Part shown: piece after piece, positions 43,605 through 52,899 of the stretch
Position numbering within the stretch: the stretch's first letter is position 1
How the letters are laid out: every line of letters begins with the position of its first letter
Assembly: GCF_025947225.1 (NCBI RefSeq)
Contig: NZ_CP110005.1
Span: 1,426,001-1,490,000 of the forward strand
Origin: Flavobacterium sp. N2270
Lineage (GTDB): Bacteria > Bacteroidota > Bacteroidia > Flavobacteriales > Flavobacteriaceae
DNA: 64,000 bases
Direction of reading: 5' to 3'
Made by a program: the position numbers and the translations under genes
Notes under the pieces: model-generated
The model's input: only the letters and a program-made list of their open reading frames with translations
What the model was told of the DNA's origin: nothing
Databases searched by the model: none

Positions 43605-45401
43605 ATGACATCTATTAGAAACATTGCAATTATTGCCCACGTTGACCACGGTAAAACTACTTTGGTTGATAAAATTATGTATCACTGTCAGTTATTTCGT
43701 GATAACGAAAATACAGGTGATTTGATCCTTGATAATAATGATTTAGAGCGTGAAAGAGGTATTACTATTACTTCTAAAAACGTTTCTGTTCAATATAAAG
43801 GAACAAAAATTAACATTATTGATACTCCAGGCCACGCCGATTTTGGTGGTGAAGTTGAACGTGTATTGAACATGGCAGATGGTGTTTGTTTGTTAGTAGA
43901 TGCTTTTGAAGGACCTATGCCTCAAACACGTTTCGTATTGCAAAAAGCAATTGATTTAGGATTAAAACCATGTGTAGTAATCAATAAAGTTGATAAAGAA
44001 AACTGTACTCCTGAAGAAGTTCATGAAAAAGTTTTTGACTTAATGTTTGAACTTGGTGCTACAGAAGAGCAATTAGATTTCCCAGCAGTTTATGGGTCAG
44101 CTAAAAATAACTGGATGTCTGATCACTGGGAAAACGTTACTGATAATGTTGAAGCATTATTAGATATGGTTATTGAAAATGTACCTGCTCCTAAAGTTTT
44201 TGAAGGAACACCGCAAATGTTAATTACATCTTTAGACTTCTCAAGTTTTACTGGTCGTATTGCAATTGGTCGTTTAGAAAGAGGTGTTTTACGCGAAGGA
44301 ATGCCTATTTCTTTAGTAAAGCGAGATGGTAAAGTAATAAAGTCTAGAATAAAAGAATTACATACTTTTGAAGGTTTAGGACGTAAAAAAGTAGAAGAAG
44401 TTGTTGCTGGAGATATTTGTGCAATTATTGGAGTTGAAGGTTTTGAAATTGGTGATACTATTGCTGATTTTGAAAATCCTGAAGCTTTAGCCTCAATTGC
44501 TATTGATGAGCCAACAATGAGTATGTTGTTTACAATTAATGATTCCCCTTTCTTTGGTAAAGAAGGGAAATTTGTTACTTCTCGTCATATTAGAGAAAGA
44601 TTAACAAAAGAATTGGAGAAAAACTTAGCTATGAAGTTAGGTGAAACTGATTCTGCTGATAAATTTATGGTTTTTGGTCGTGGAGTACTTCATTTATCTG
44701 TACTTATTGAAACAATGAGAAGAGAAGGATATGAATTACAAATTGGTCAACCACAAGTTATTATTAAAGAAATTGATGGTGTTAAATGTGAGCCAATTGA
44801 AGAATTAACAATTGATTTACCTGAAAATCTTTCTGGTAGAGCTGTAGAATTTGTAACTCTTCGTAAAGGTGAAATGCTTTCTATGGAAGGTAAAGGTGAG
44901 CGTATGATTATTAAATTCAACATTCCATCTCGTGGAATTATTGGATTACGTAATCAATTGTTAACTGCTACTGCTGGTGAAGCAATTATGAGTCATCGTT
45001 ACATTGGTTATGAGCCATTTAAAGGAATTATTCCTGGACGTAATAATGGTTCTTTAATTTCTATGGAAAATGGAAAAGCAATTCCTTATTCTATTGATAA
45101 ATTACAAGATAGAGGTAAATTCTTTGTTGAACCAAATGCTGAAATCTATGAAGGTCAGGTAATTGGGGAAAACTCTCGTAGTGATGATATGTGTATTAAC
45201 GTAACAAAAGCTAAGAAACAATCTAACGTACGTTCTTCTGGAAATGATGAAAAAGCAAGAATTATTCCTCCAATTATTTTCTCATTAGAAGAAGCTTTGG
45301 AATATATTCAAAAAGATGAATATGTTGAGGTAACTCCAAAGTCTATTCGTTTAAGAAAAATATATTTAACAGAGAATGATAGAAAACGTTTCAAGATTTA
45401 A
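43605..45401 (+). CDS. typA: Translational GTPase TypA/BipA
   Basis: Ribosome-binding GTPase of the EF-G family that acts in 50S assembly, notably at low temperature. The 598-residue protein has [13 protein letters not shown] (G1, near 11), RGITITSKN (G2), [14 protein letters not shown] (G3), NKVDKEN (G4), then the domain II segment and the C-terminal domains; the EF-G-like domain has [20 protein letters not shown], and the unique CTD contains [17 protein letters not shown]. Length is normal. It is transcribed alone. Confidence 0.98.
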   Translation: MTSIRNIAIIAHVDHGKTTLVDKIMYHCQLFRDNENTGDLILDNNDLERERGITITSKNVSVQYKGTKINIIDTPGHADFGGEVERVLNMADGVCLLVDAFEGPMPQTRFVLQKAIDLGLKPCVVINKVDKENCTPEEVHEKVFDLMFELGATEEQLDFPAVYGSAKNNWMSDHWENVTDNVEALLDMVIENVPAPKVFEGTPQMLITSLDFSSFTGRIAIGRLERGVLREGMPISLVKRDGKVIKSRIKELHTFEGLGRKKVEEVVAGDICAIIGVEGFEIGDTIADFENPEALASIAIDEPTMSMLFTINDSPFFGKEGKFVTSRHIRERLTKELEKNLAMKLGETDSADKFMVFGRGVLHLSVLIETMRREGYELQIGQPQVIIKEIDGVKCEPIEELTIDLPENLSGRAVEFVTLRKGEMLSMEGKGERMIIKFNIPSRGIIGLRNQLLTATAGEAIMSHRYIGYEPFKGIIPGRNNGSLISMENGKAIPYSIDKLQDRGKFFVEPNAEIYEGQVIGENSRSDDMCINVTKAKKQSNVRSSGNDEKARIIPPIIFSLEEALEYIQKDEYVEVTPKSIRLRKIYLTENDRKRFKI

Positions 45402-45428
45402 TAATCTTTAATGTTTTATAAAAAATAG

Positions 45429-45436
45429 TATTTTTG
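45429..45436 (+). promoter_or_regulatory. -7 box upstream of the 146-residue gene
   Basis: TATTTTTG directly before the terminator hairpin of typA (45437-45463). Transcription from it would begin inside the hairpin. Confidence 0.4.
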
Positions 45437-45463
45437 AATCCCGATGAAAGTCGGGATTTTTTA
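45437..45463 (+). terminator. Terminator below typA
   Basis: ATCCCGA and TCGGGAT stem with a six-base loop and T6. A longer frame of the next gene would start inside this hairpin and is rejected. Confidence 0.8.
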
Positions 45464-45479
45464 TTTAAATAATTATAAT

Positions 45480-45920
45480 ATGGAAATTAAATTAAAATTT
45501 GGGATAGACAAACTGCTTTTTGGAATGAAACAAAAAGATGTAGAAGCTCTTTACGGTAAGCCAAGTTCTCGATATGAAGATGAGGAAGAAAATGTTGTAT
45601 ATATTTATAATGAGCTAAAAATGCGTTTGACTTTTTATGATGAGGAAGACCTTCGTTTAGGTTATATTACTTCAACAAATGAGAATTTAGAATTGTTTGG
45701 AAAAAAAATAGTTGGTCAGTATTGGACAGATGTAAAAACTGTATTGGCTGAAAATAAACTAACACAATTTGAAACAGAAATTTCAGATGGAACCGAGAAT
45801 TATTTTTTTGAAACTAATTGGTTATTTGTAAATGTAGATTATGGTAGGGTTTTTAAAATTGAAATAGGTGCTATCTTTACAGATAATGAAGATGATTTCG
45901 ATTGGAAATTTAATTCATAA
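45480..45920 (+). CDS. Uncharacterised 146-residue acidic protein
   Basis: No signal peptide or membrane segment. The sequence is acidic (EDEEENVVYIYNELKMRL, TDNEDDFDWKF) and has beta-rich stretches with alternating aromatic residues; GMKQKDVEALYGKPSS near residue 16 looks like the opening of a small outer-protein-assembly-like (BamE/SmpA) fold: 'G...K.DV...yG.P'. That similarity is loose. The start at 45480 (MEIKLKFG) follows from the hairpin at 45437-45463. It lies between typA and the cyclophilin-FKBP fusion and is convergent with the latter. Function unknown. Confidence 0.75.
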   Translation: MEIKLKFGIDKLLFGMKQKDVEALYGKPSSRYEDEEENVVYIYNELKMRLTFYDEEDLRLGYITSTNENLELFGKKIVGQYWTDVKTVLAENKLTQFETEISDGTENYFFETNWLFVNVDYGRVFKIEIGAIFTDNEDDFDWKFNS

Positions 45921-45953
45921 AAAAAAGCTCCACAATTTGTGGAGCTTTTTTTA
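45921..45953. terminator. Bidirectional terminator
   Basis: AAAAAGCTCCAC and GTGGAGCTTTTT form a 12-bp perfect stem with a five-base loop, between convergent genes. Confidence 0.93.
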
Positions 45954-45966
45954 AATAAAGTGCTTT

Positions 45967-47058
45967 TTATTGTTGAGGCATTTTTTCTAACATTTCAACT
46001 TCAAATATGATAGTTGCGTTTGGTGGAATTACATGACCTGCTCCTTGTGCTCCATATCCTAATTTTGCTGGAATAATCAATAAAGCTTTGTCTCCATAGT
46101 TCATATTTTCTAATCCTTCAATAAAACCAGCTATTAGTCCTTTTTTTTCACCATATTTAAATGGGAAAGGTAGGTATTGTTTTGCTGCTGCTCTATTTGG
46201 GTCAAGTTTTCCATTCATTTCAGCAACATCTTCATAACTTGTATCAAATAAATCTCCATTTTCTAAAAATCCTGCATAATGGATATATACTTCTGTTCCA
46301 TTAGCTGGTTTTTTGCCTTCACCTTTTGATATAATTTGGTAAATTAAACCTGAAGGAGTTTTTGTTCCAGTAGCTTTAACTTTTGCAAATTGGGCAAGTT
46401 TTTCGGTTTTCATTTTTACCGCTTTTTCAGCAGCCTTTTTTTGATTTACAGCTTCAACAGAATAATAGTCTTTAAATACCTTTACAGCGTCAAACTTCTT
46501 AGCGTCTTTTCCTTTTCTTACAATTGTTATACTTTCAATTACATCATCTTGAGCAATTGCATTTACAACTTCAATTCCTTCAACTACTTCTCCAAATACT
46601 GAATGCTTACCATCTAACCATGGAGTTTCTTTATGAGTAATAAAAAACTGACTTCCATTTGTTCCAGGACCAGCATTAGCCATTGATAAAATTCCTGCTT
46701 TAGTGTGTTTTAAATCGTTATGAAATTCATCTTTAAATTTATAACCAGGTCCGCCTGAACCATCACCAAGTGGATCGCCACCTTGAATCATAAAGTCAGC
46801 AATGACTCTATGAAACTTTAAACCATCATAAAATGGTTTTCCCTTATATTTTTCTTCTACAAAAGGATTTTTACCTTCTGCTAATGAAACAAAATTTGCA
46901 ACTGTAATTGGAGTTTTTTCAAACTCAAGTTTTAATATAATTGTTCCTTTGGATGTTTTTACATCGGCATACATTCCATCTTCTAATTTATCTGTTGGAT
47001 TTGTGCAAGATGTAAATAAAGCAAATAAGCTTAAGAATAAACTTGTCATTGGTTTCAT
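45967..47058 (-). CDS. Lipoprotein fusing cyclophilin and FKBP peptidyl-prolyl isomerase domains
   Basis: A dual immunophilin of 363 residues. Lipoprotein leader [18 protein letters not shown], with Cys18. The cyclophilin domain (about 28-185) has [25 protein letters not shown] and [26 protein letters not shown] (segments [14 protein letters not shown] and [11 protein letters not shown] are diagnostic). A Lys/Ala linker (about 190-240) leads to the FKBP domain (about 250-363): [56 protein letters not shown]. Fold catalysts in the periplasm. The start at 47058 is preferred because a longer frame would overlap gldI by 38 bases. It directly follows gldI. Confidence 0.95.
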   Translation of the reverse strand: MKPMTSLFLSLFALFTSCTNPTDKLEDGMYADVKTSKGTIILKLEFEKTPITVANFVSLAEGKNPFVEEKYKGKPFYDGLKFHRVIADFMIQGGDPLGDGSGGPGYKFKDEFHNDLKHTKAGILSMANAGPGTNGSQFFITHKETPWLDGKHSVFGEVVEGIEVVNAIAQDDVIESITIVRKGKDAKKFDAVKVFKDYYSVEAVNQKKAAEKAVKMKTEKLAQFAKVKATGTKTPSGLIYQIISKGEGKKPANGTEVYIHYAGFLENGDLFDTSYEDVAEMNGKLDPNRAAAKQYLPFPFKYGEKKGLIAGFIEGLENMNYGDKALLIIPAKLGYGAQGAGHVIPPNATIIFEVEMLEKMPQQ

Positions 47059-47065
47059 TTTTAAA

Positions 47066-47626
47066 TTAATTAGTTTTTGTGATTTCTTCGGGTTTAATAT
47101 CATTAAGTCTAACTGTACATATTAAAGGTTCGTTTGATTGAATTTTTTCATTATCGCCATGGTATCCATATGCCATGTGTGATGGAAAAAGAAAAGTTAT
47201 AGTTTCCCCTTTTTTCATTAATTTAATACCGTCTCTTAATCCCATCATTATATTTTGTTTATCAACAAAGTATTCTTGTGGCTTAAGTTCTTCTTCGGTA
47301 TAAATTATTTTATTTTTTAAATCTCTTATTTCATAATTAAAATAAGCAATATCTCCTCTTTTTGGGAGAATAGTATCATTTTCAGTTTTCACATCATATT
47401 TATACCAATACCCTTTAGAAGAAGCGATGTATTCTTTTAAAGTGTCATTAGCAATAATATTTTCAATTAATTGTTCTTCAATTGCGATTAATTTTTTATT
47501 TCTCTCAATAGATTCTTTCATGAAAGTTCCAGAAGTTTGAGAAACAGGCTTTCTTGCTTGTTGTTTAGAACAACTAGTAAAAATAATCCCAATAAATAAA
47601 ATAGTTAATATGGAGCGTATGTTCAT
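47066..47626 (-). CDS. gldI: Gliding motility lipoprotein GldI (FKBP-type PPIase)
   Basis: Required for gliding motility and, by family knowledge, for proper assembly of the type IX secretion/gliding machinery. The 186-residue protein has lipobox FTSC with Cys19 and an FKBP domain (about 80-180): [23 protein letters not shown], then [48 protein letters not shown] (given in two parts: [20 protein letters not shown] and [10 protein letters not shown]). It lies between nrnA and the cyclophilin-FKBP fusion, with 2- and 7-base spacing, so they form one operon. It is the strongest marker that this is a gliding flavobacterium. Confidence 0.93.
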   Translation of the reverse strand: MNIRSILTILFIGIIFTSCSKQQARKPVSQTSGTFMKESIERNKKLIAIEEQLIENIIANDTLKEYIASSKGYWYKYDVKTENDTILPKRGDIAYFNYEIRDLKNKIIYTEEELKPQEYFVDKQNIMMGLRDGIKLMKKGETITFLFPSHMAYGYHGDNEKIQSNEPLICTVRLNDIKPEEITKTN

Positions 47627-47628
47627 TT

Positions 47629-48639
47629 TTATTGTTTTTCTTTTGCTAAAATAGCAATAAATTGTTTTACAGTTTCTTCTAAACTTAAAAAAGATTTACC
47701 TCCAGCTGCATTTATGTGACCGCCACCGTTGAAATATTTTCTAGCAAACTGATTTACATCGACATTGCCTTGTGAACGGAAAGAAATTTTAATAATTCCT
47801 TCTTCTTTATTTTCAATAAAAATGGCTGTCATGTTAATTCCTTCTAAACTGAGTCCATAGTTTACAATTCCTTCTGTATCACCTTTTTTGTAATTAAAAG
47901 TATCTAATTCTTCTTGACTGAGTGTAATGTATGAAGCGTGATATTCTTTTAATAAAGTTAGGTTTTGTAATGCTCTTCCAAGTAATTGTAATCTACTGTA
48001 AGAAGCATTATCAAATAATAAATTATGAATTTCACTATTGTTGATTCCTTTGGTAATTAAATCGGCAACACAAGTATGCGTTTTTGCTGTTGTTTTTGGA
48101 AAACGAAAACTACCAGAATCAGTTGTAATTCCAACATATAAGCAAGTTGCAATTTCTTTATTTATAAGATTGTTATATCCTAATGCATTTATAAAATCAT
48201 AAATCATTTCACAAGTTGAACCATAATTGGTGTCAGAAAAAGTATAAAGTGGATAGCTGTCTGGTGCTTGATGATGATCTATCATTATCATTGGGACAGT
48301 TAAGCTTTGTAAAGCTTTTTCCATTTGTTCTCCGGTTCTATGAAAGGCATTAAAGTCTAACGTAAAAATATAATCGCTTGCTTTTAAAATTTCAACAGCT
48401 TTTTCTATTTCTTTTTCAAAAATAACAGTGTTTTTTACATCTGGAATCCAAGCTAAAAAATCAGGATAATCATTTGGAGATATGAAATAGACTTCGTGTT
48501 TTAATTCTTTCAAAAAATGAAGTAATCCTAAAGAAGAACCAACGGCATCACCATCGGGGTTTCGATGAGAAACAATAGTAATTTTTTTAGGAGTTTGTAA
48601 TTCTAATTTTATGGCTTTTAATTCGTTTTCGTTTAGCAT
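47629..48639 (-). CDS. nrnA: Bifunctional oligoribonuclease / pAp phosphatase NrnA (DHH family)
   Basis: Degrades short oligoribonucleotides and dephosphorylates pAp. The 336-residue protein has the DHH domain motif VSHRNPDGDAVGSSLGL (near 20-36), the catalytic MIDHHQAPDSYPLY (near 100), the DSGSFRFP segment and the C-terminal DHHA1 motif GGGHINAAGGKS (near 315). The start at 48639 leaves one base after crcB's stop (TAACATG); the longer frame would overlap crcB. It sits between crcB and gldI. Confidence 0.95.
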   Translation of the reverse strand: MLNENELKAIKLELQTPKKITIVSHRNPDGDAVGSSLGLLHFLKELKHEVYFISPNDYPDFLAWIPDVKNTVIFEKEIEKAVEILKASDYIFTLDFNAFHRTGEQMEKALQSLTVPMIMIDHHQAPDSYPLYTFSDTNYGSTCEMIYDFINALGYNNLINKEIATCLYVGITTDSGSFRFPKTTAKTHTCVADLITKGINNSEIHNLLFDNASYSRLQLLGRALQNLTLLKEYHASYITLSQEELDTFNYKKGDTEGIVNYGLSLEGINMTAIFIENKEEGIIKISFRSQGNVDVNQFARKYFNGGGHINAAGGKSFLSLEETVKQFIAILAKEKQ

Positions 48640-48640
48640 G

Positions 48641-49012
48641 TTATTTTGATAAGTATATTCCAACACCTACAAAAGCTATTCCAATTATTATTGAAGCAGC
48701 AATATATAAAAGTGATGTGATGTAATTTTGAGATTGTAATAAGTTGAAATTTTCTGACCCAAAAGTTGAAAAAGTAGTAAATCCACCACAAAAACCAGTG
48801 ATTAAAATTAATTTTAAAGGTTCGTTTGCTGATTCGTTTTTTTGTAGGTAACCAATAAAAAGTCCTATTAATAAACAACCAATTATGTTTACTAAAAATG
48901 TAGCATAATACAACTTAAATGGCCAAATTTTGCCAATATTTACATTTGCTAAATAACGTAAAGCACTACCTAAAGCACCACCTAAAGCAACAAGTAATAA
49001 GTTTTTAATCAT
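48641..49012 (-). CDS. crcB: Fluoride ion channel CrcB
   Basis: Exports fluoride from the cytosol as a dual-topology dimer. The 123-residue protein has four membrane segments. The signature LITGFCGGFTTFSTFGSEN (near 72-90) carries the conserved Thr/Phe/Ser residues of the channel, and ALGGALGSALRYLANV is the N-terminal Gly/Arg motif. No fluoride riboswitch is visible upstream, since the start lies two bases below the upstream T9SS gene's stop. It shares a transcript with nrnA and gldI. Confidence 0.96.
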   Translation of the reverse strand: MIKNLLLVALGGALGSALRYLANVNIGKIWPFKLYYATFLVNIIGCLLIGLFIGYLQKNESANEPLKLILITGFCGGFTTFSTFGSENFNLLQSQNYITSLLYIAASIIIGIAFVGVGIYLSK

Positions 49013-49013
49013 T

Positions 49014-51059
49014 TTATCTATTTAGAGAAAAATGGCCTCTAATTGTTTTACCATTTGGTTGTTCTAAAGTAAACCAATAATCTGTTGATGGTAGTTCTAC
49101 TCCATTAAATAAACCATCCCAGCCATTTCCTAATGGCGTAATTTGTTTTAGAAGTTTCCCATATCTATCAAAGATATAAATTTTACTTGCTTCTAAACCT
49201 CTTTTTTCTAAATTTTTTATTTGCCAAGTATCGTTATGACCATCATTATTTGGAGTAAAATATTTTGGATAATCTAATATGTAAAATTGCATTGTAGTCA
49301 CTCCACAACCATTTTTGTCTTGAACATATACTAAATATTCTCCAGGTTCTAAATTTGTAAATGTATTTGAATCTTGATAATTAATTCCGTCTAATGAAAA
49401 TTCATAATCTCCGGATGAGGTTATAATAGTTGCCAAATTATTTGAACCAAATTCACTTATTTTTACTTCAGTTATTGTAGCAATTTGAGAGCCAACAACC
49501 GTAAATGTTTTGTTTTTAAAACAACCTAAATTGTTTTCAAGAGTTACAGTATAAATACCTGGAGTATCTATTGAAATCGTTTGTGAATTCTGAGTAGGAT
49601 TTGTATTCCAATTATAAGATGTAAATCCATTTCCGGCATCTAAAATTATTGAATTCCCATCGCATAAACCTATAGTTTCATTTGTTATCACTTCATTAAA
49701 AGTATTTACAATTAGATTTATTGGGTAATCATTATAGCAACCTTGAATATTTGTTATTCTTGCGTATATAGTTTGAGTGTATGGAACTGTATTAGTATAA
49801 GGTAAAATAATTTCAGTTGTTGATGTAGTTGTTGCAAACAAACCAATTTGATAATTCGTAGGTAAATTAGAGAATAATTGGTTTTTAATGACATTAAAAT
49901 CTACTTGAGAAAAGGATGTTAATCCATCTTGATCAGTATCTTCATCACATTTTGTAAAATCAGATTCATTTAAGATTAAATCTTCAGAAAATTCTAAATT
50001 TATAAAAGAGTTTACAGTACAAGAGCCAATTGTAACATCTACAGAATAAATTCCATCTTGAAGTATTGGCACTAAAGTAGAAGGGATTTCTAAAGTAGCA
50101 TTATTAGCTCCTATAATATCCATTCCATTATATTTCCATTGATAAGTTGCTCCAGGATAAGTTGCATCTAAAATGTATGGATTTGTTGTGGTTGCTTCAT
50201 TTTGACAAACAGGATTTCCAGTTGAAATTAATCTATCTAAACCAATATCTACTCCAAAATTGAAACTACCTCCACCTAAAAAAATTGCCGAATCATATCG
50301 ATAATTTCCTTCATCAGCAATAACTAATTTAATATGATAAGTTGCTCCTGGTGTAACACTTGCTTGTGCTGTTAAAATTTTAGTTTGACCATTAAAATTA
50401 GTTGGATGATTTGTACTGTTAAAAGCATCAAAATATTGTTCGTTAGCAGGTGGGCAAATTGTACCTGAGCCTCTAACAGTATTTATTTTAACAGGTATTG
50501 AAGTGCCGGGTATTACTGCTAAATTTTGATAGGTTGAAGTTCCTACTTCTTTTAATAAAAAGGCGAATCCGTCAGTATAGTTACATTGATTAGAAGAGGG
50601 ATTTGTTAAATATTGTTCAGATGATAACATGTAATCAAAACTAATCTGATTGCCTAAGGGAATAAAATCAAATTCTAAAATGGTTGCATTGTAAGAATTT
50701 GACAAACCTAGTGCATTTTGTAGATCTAAATCTCCATCCCATCCCATATTCCCTCCATCATCAAGAATACTAGTGTTAGGCCCCGGAGCATTATTTATTT
50801 TTCCTGTACTTAAAATGATTCCATTTTGAAAAGGAAAATTACTTCCATTTGCATCAAAAGAGCCATAAGATAATTCTCCACTAGAAAAGTTTCCTCCAGA
50901 AACAGTAACATTACTAACAGAGGCACATGAACTTTGTAAAAGAATGTTTTCTATTAATTGAGTGGGTGTATAATTTTCGTTAACAGTTATTACTTGAGCC
51001 TCAGTTAGTTGTATGTGAGAAAGTAATGTTAAAAAAAAAATAAGAATCGTTTTTTTCAT
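49014..51059 (-). CDS. Secreted protein with a T9SS type B sorting domain
   Basis: A 681-residue surface or secreted protein. A signal peptide (1-21, ending TEAQ) is followed by a choice-of-anchor L-like region (about 40-270) with the CASVSNVTVSGGNF segment, Asn/Thr/Ser-rich Ig-like parts (about 280-560) and the C-terminal gliding-motility-associated domain (about 595-681): YFTPNNDGHNDTWQI, IYIFDRYGKLLKQI, and the WDGLFNG segment. This C-terminal domain is the type B signal recognised by the type IX secretion system. It probably has an adhesive function. It directly precedes crcB (one base between), below the ABC permease. Confidence 0.93.
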   Translation of the reverse strand: MKKTILIFFLTLLSHIQLTEAQVITVNENYTPTQLIENILLQSSCASVSNVTVSGGNFSSGELSYGSFDANGSNFPFQNGIILSTGKINNAPGPNTSILDDGGNMGWDGDLDLQNALGLSNSYNATILEFDFIPLGNQISFDYMLSSEQYLTNPSSNQCNYTDGFAFLLKEVGTSTYQNLAVIPGTSIPVKINTVRGSGTICPPANEQYFDAFNSTNHPTNFNGQTKILTAQASVTPGATYHIKLVIADEGNYRYDSAIFLGGGSFNFGVDIGLDRLISTGNPVCQNEATTTNPYILDATYPGATYQWKYNGMDIIGANNATLEIPSTLVPILQDGIYSVDVTIGSCTVNSFINLEFSEDLILNESDFTKCDEDTDQDGLTSFSQVDFNVIKNQLFSNLPTNYQIGLFATTTSTTEIILPYTNTVPYTQTIYARITNIQGCYNDYPINLIVNTFNEVITNETIGLCDGNSIILDAGNGFTSYNWNTNPTQNSQTISIDTPGIYTVTLENNLGCFKNKTFTVVGSQIATITEVKISEFGSNNLATIITSSGDYEFSLDGINYQDSNTFTNLEPGEYLVYVQDKNGCGVTTMQFYILDYPKYFTPNNDGHNDTWQIKNLEKRGLEASKIYIFDRYGKLLKQITPLGNGWDGLFNGVELPSTDYWFTLEQPNGKTIRGHFSLNR

Positions 51060-51074
51060 AGCTCGGCAAAGATA

Positions 51075-51911
51075 CTACAAATCTCGTTTTTTAAGAATAT
51101 AAAAAGATGTTAAAATAAATATAAAAGTCCAAACTAACACAATGCTCACTTCTCCAAAATGAACGCCATAAAAACGCCATACTTTTTCGCCACCAATTGC
51201 TGTCTCAATATTACTAATTGCCGATAGTCTTGTAAATGGTTCTTTGATTAAGTTACTCATTGCCTCAAGCGGAAATAAATCGAATAAATCATTTGCCAAT
51301 TTATCTGATAAAAAGTGTTTCTTTAAGATGCCAAATGTAACTCTTTCGCCAATATATTGAATCATTAAGAATCCAAGTGCAAAAGCACTTCTTTTGATTA
51401 AAACCCCCAGAAATAAACAAAAAGAAAAGAAACCAACTAGTTTTACAAAGTAAGCGAATAGGTACTCCATTTCAGTTACAACAATAGAAAATTCATCATA
51501 TGAAGAAAATGTATAGCCTAAAATTAAGGACAATACAAAAATGAAAATCGTAGACGTAAAAGCAAACAAAAGTATGGTGTAAAATTTAGATAAAATGAAT
51601 TCTTTTTTACTCATTCCGTCTATTAAATTTTGTTTTAAAGTTCCATAACTGTATTCATTAGCCATCATGGAAACAATAACAATAGCTAAAAATAATTTTA
51701 AAATAGAAGCAATATATGTGTTAAAATGCCAAATGTATGGAAAGTTAAAAATACCTTGTTCGGCAATATTTATTTCAAAACTTCCAATGTTAAATTTTAA
51801 AGACGCAATTAAAGCAATTAGAGAAAGTAAAATAAAGTAAGCTAGAATTAAAATCTTACTTGATCTGTTTTTAAATAATTTTTGAAGTTCTATAGAAAGT
51901 AATCTTTTCAT
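51075..51911 (-). CDS. ABC-2 type transporter permease
   Basis: The 278-residue membrane protein has about six hydrophobic segments (at roughly 18-38, 55-80, 105-130, 145-170, 180-200 and 250-272). KNRSSKILILAYFILL and DGMSKKEFILSKF are typical of the ABC-2 permease group. The ATPase partner is the adjacent gene at 51922-52821 (10 bases apart). Its substrate is not evident. The T9SS protein gene follows after 15 bases, on the same strand. Confidence 0.92.
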   Translation of the reverse strand: MKRLLSIELQKLFKNRSSKILILAYFILLSLIALIASLKFNIGSFEINIAEQGIFNFPYIWHFNTYIASILKLFLAIVIVSMMANEYSYGTLKQNLIDGMSKKEFILSKFYTILLFAFTSTIFIFVLSLILGYTFSSYDEFSIVVTEMEYLFAYFVKLVGFFSFCLFLGVLIKRSAFALGFLMIQYIGERVTFGILKKHFLSDKLANDLFDLFPLEAMSNLIKEPFTRLSAISNIETAIGGEKVWRFYGVHFGEVSIVLVWTFIFILTSFYILKKRDL

Positions 51912-51921
51912 CGTGTAGGAA

Positions 51922-52821
51922 TTAGTTGTTGTTTGTTAATTGTAAAAACTGCTCTTCTAAACTGTTTTTTCTTTTTACTAAATGATTTAAAACAATATTG
52001 TTTTGAAATAAGTAAGTGTTTAAATCTTTAGGTTCTAAAACACTGTTTAAGTAAACTAACAATTTTCCTTCTTCGGTAATTATTTTTTCTACAGATGGAT
52101 GATTTTTAAGTATTGATTCAAGTAAATCCATGTCATCGGCTTGCAATTCGAAGAAACCTTCACTAGAAAGCATTCCTTCAACTGTACCTTGATATAACAT
52201 TTCTCCTTTTCGTAAAACGACAACGTGACTGCATACTTTTTCAACTTCGTCTAATAAATGCGAAGCCAATAAAATAGTAGTTCCTTGAGAAGCGATAATA
52301 CGAATTAAATCTCTAATTTGTCTAATTCCTTGCGGGTCTAAACCATTTGTAGGTTCGTCTAGAATCAAAATTTCAGGATCATTTAATAGGGCAGAAGCAA
52401 TCGCTAAACGCTGTTTCATACCTAATGAAAATGTGCTGAATTTATCATCTTTCCGATCTAATAATCCAACTAATTCTAATTTTTCTGCTACTTTTTCAAA
52501 CGGAATGCTTTTAATTTTACAAACCAGCTTTAAGTTTTCTTCAGCTGTCATATAAGGATAAAAGTTCGGACGTTCAATAATTGCACCTACTTTTTTTAAT
52601 GCTTCATGAGTTTTCATTGAACCATCAAACCATTTATAATCGCCTGAAGTTTTATTAACAACATTTAGTGTAATTCCTAATGTAGTAGATTTTCCAGAGC
52701 CATTTGGTCCTAAAATTCCATAAACATTTCCTTTTTTAATTTCGAAAGAAAGGTTTTTTACAGCGTGTACTTTTCGACCGTAAATTTTATTTAAATTCTG
52801 AATGGTAAGTATCGTTTCCAA
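51922..52821 (-). CDS. ABC transporter ATP-binding protein
   Basis: The 299-residue ATPase partner of the permease at 51075-51911. Walker A GPNGSGKSTT (near 37-46), signature FSLGMKQRLAIASALL, Walker B ILILDEPTNGLDPQG and the H-loop segment LLASHLLDEVEKVC. A C-terminal ~80-residue extension with EGFFELQADDMDLLE is typical of the ABC-2 drug/polysaccharide type. It begins the tandem run of seven minus-strand genes that ends with the cyclophilin-FKBP fusion. Confidence 0.95.
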   Translation of the reverse strand: METILTIQNLNKIYGRKVHAVKNLSFEIKKGNVYGILGPNGSGKSTTLGITLNVVNKTSGDYKWFDGSMKTHEALKKVGAIIERPNFYPYMTAEENLKLVCKIKSIPFEKVAEKLELVGLLDRKDDKFSTFSLGMKQRLAIASALLNDPEILILDEPTNGLDPQGIRQIRDLIRIIASQGTTILLASHLLDEVEKVCSHVVVLRKGEMLYQGTVEGMLSSEGFFELQADDMDLLESILKNHPSVEKIITEEGKLLVYLNSVLEPKDLNTYLFQNNIVLNHLVKRKNSLEEQFLQLTNNN

Positions 52822-52899
52822 AGTAGTTTGTTTTATAACAAGACGATAATAAACATGTTATGTTACATTATATTTTTGAATTAGATAATTAAATTACAA

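Noticed and set aside
48600..49014. Fluoride riboswitch before crcB
   Set aside because: crcB starts one base below the previous stop, and no crcB-motif-like leader is visible.
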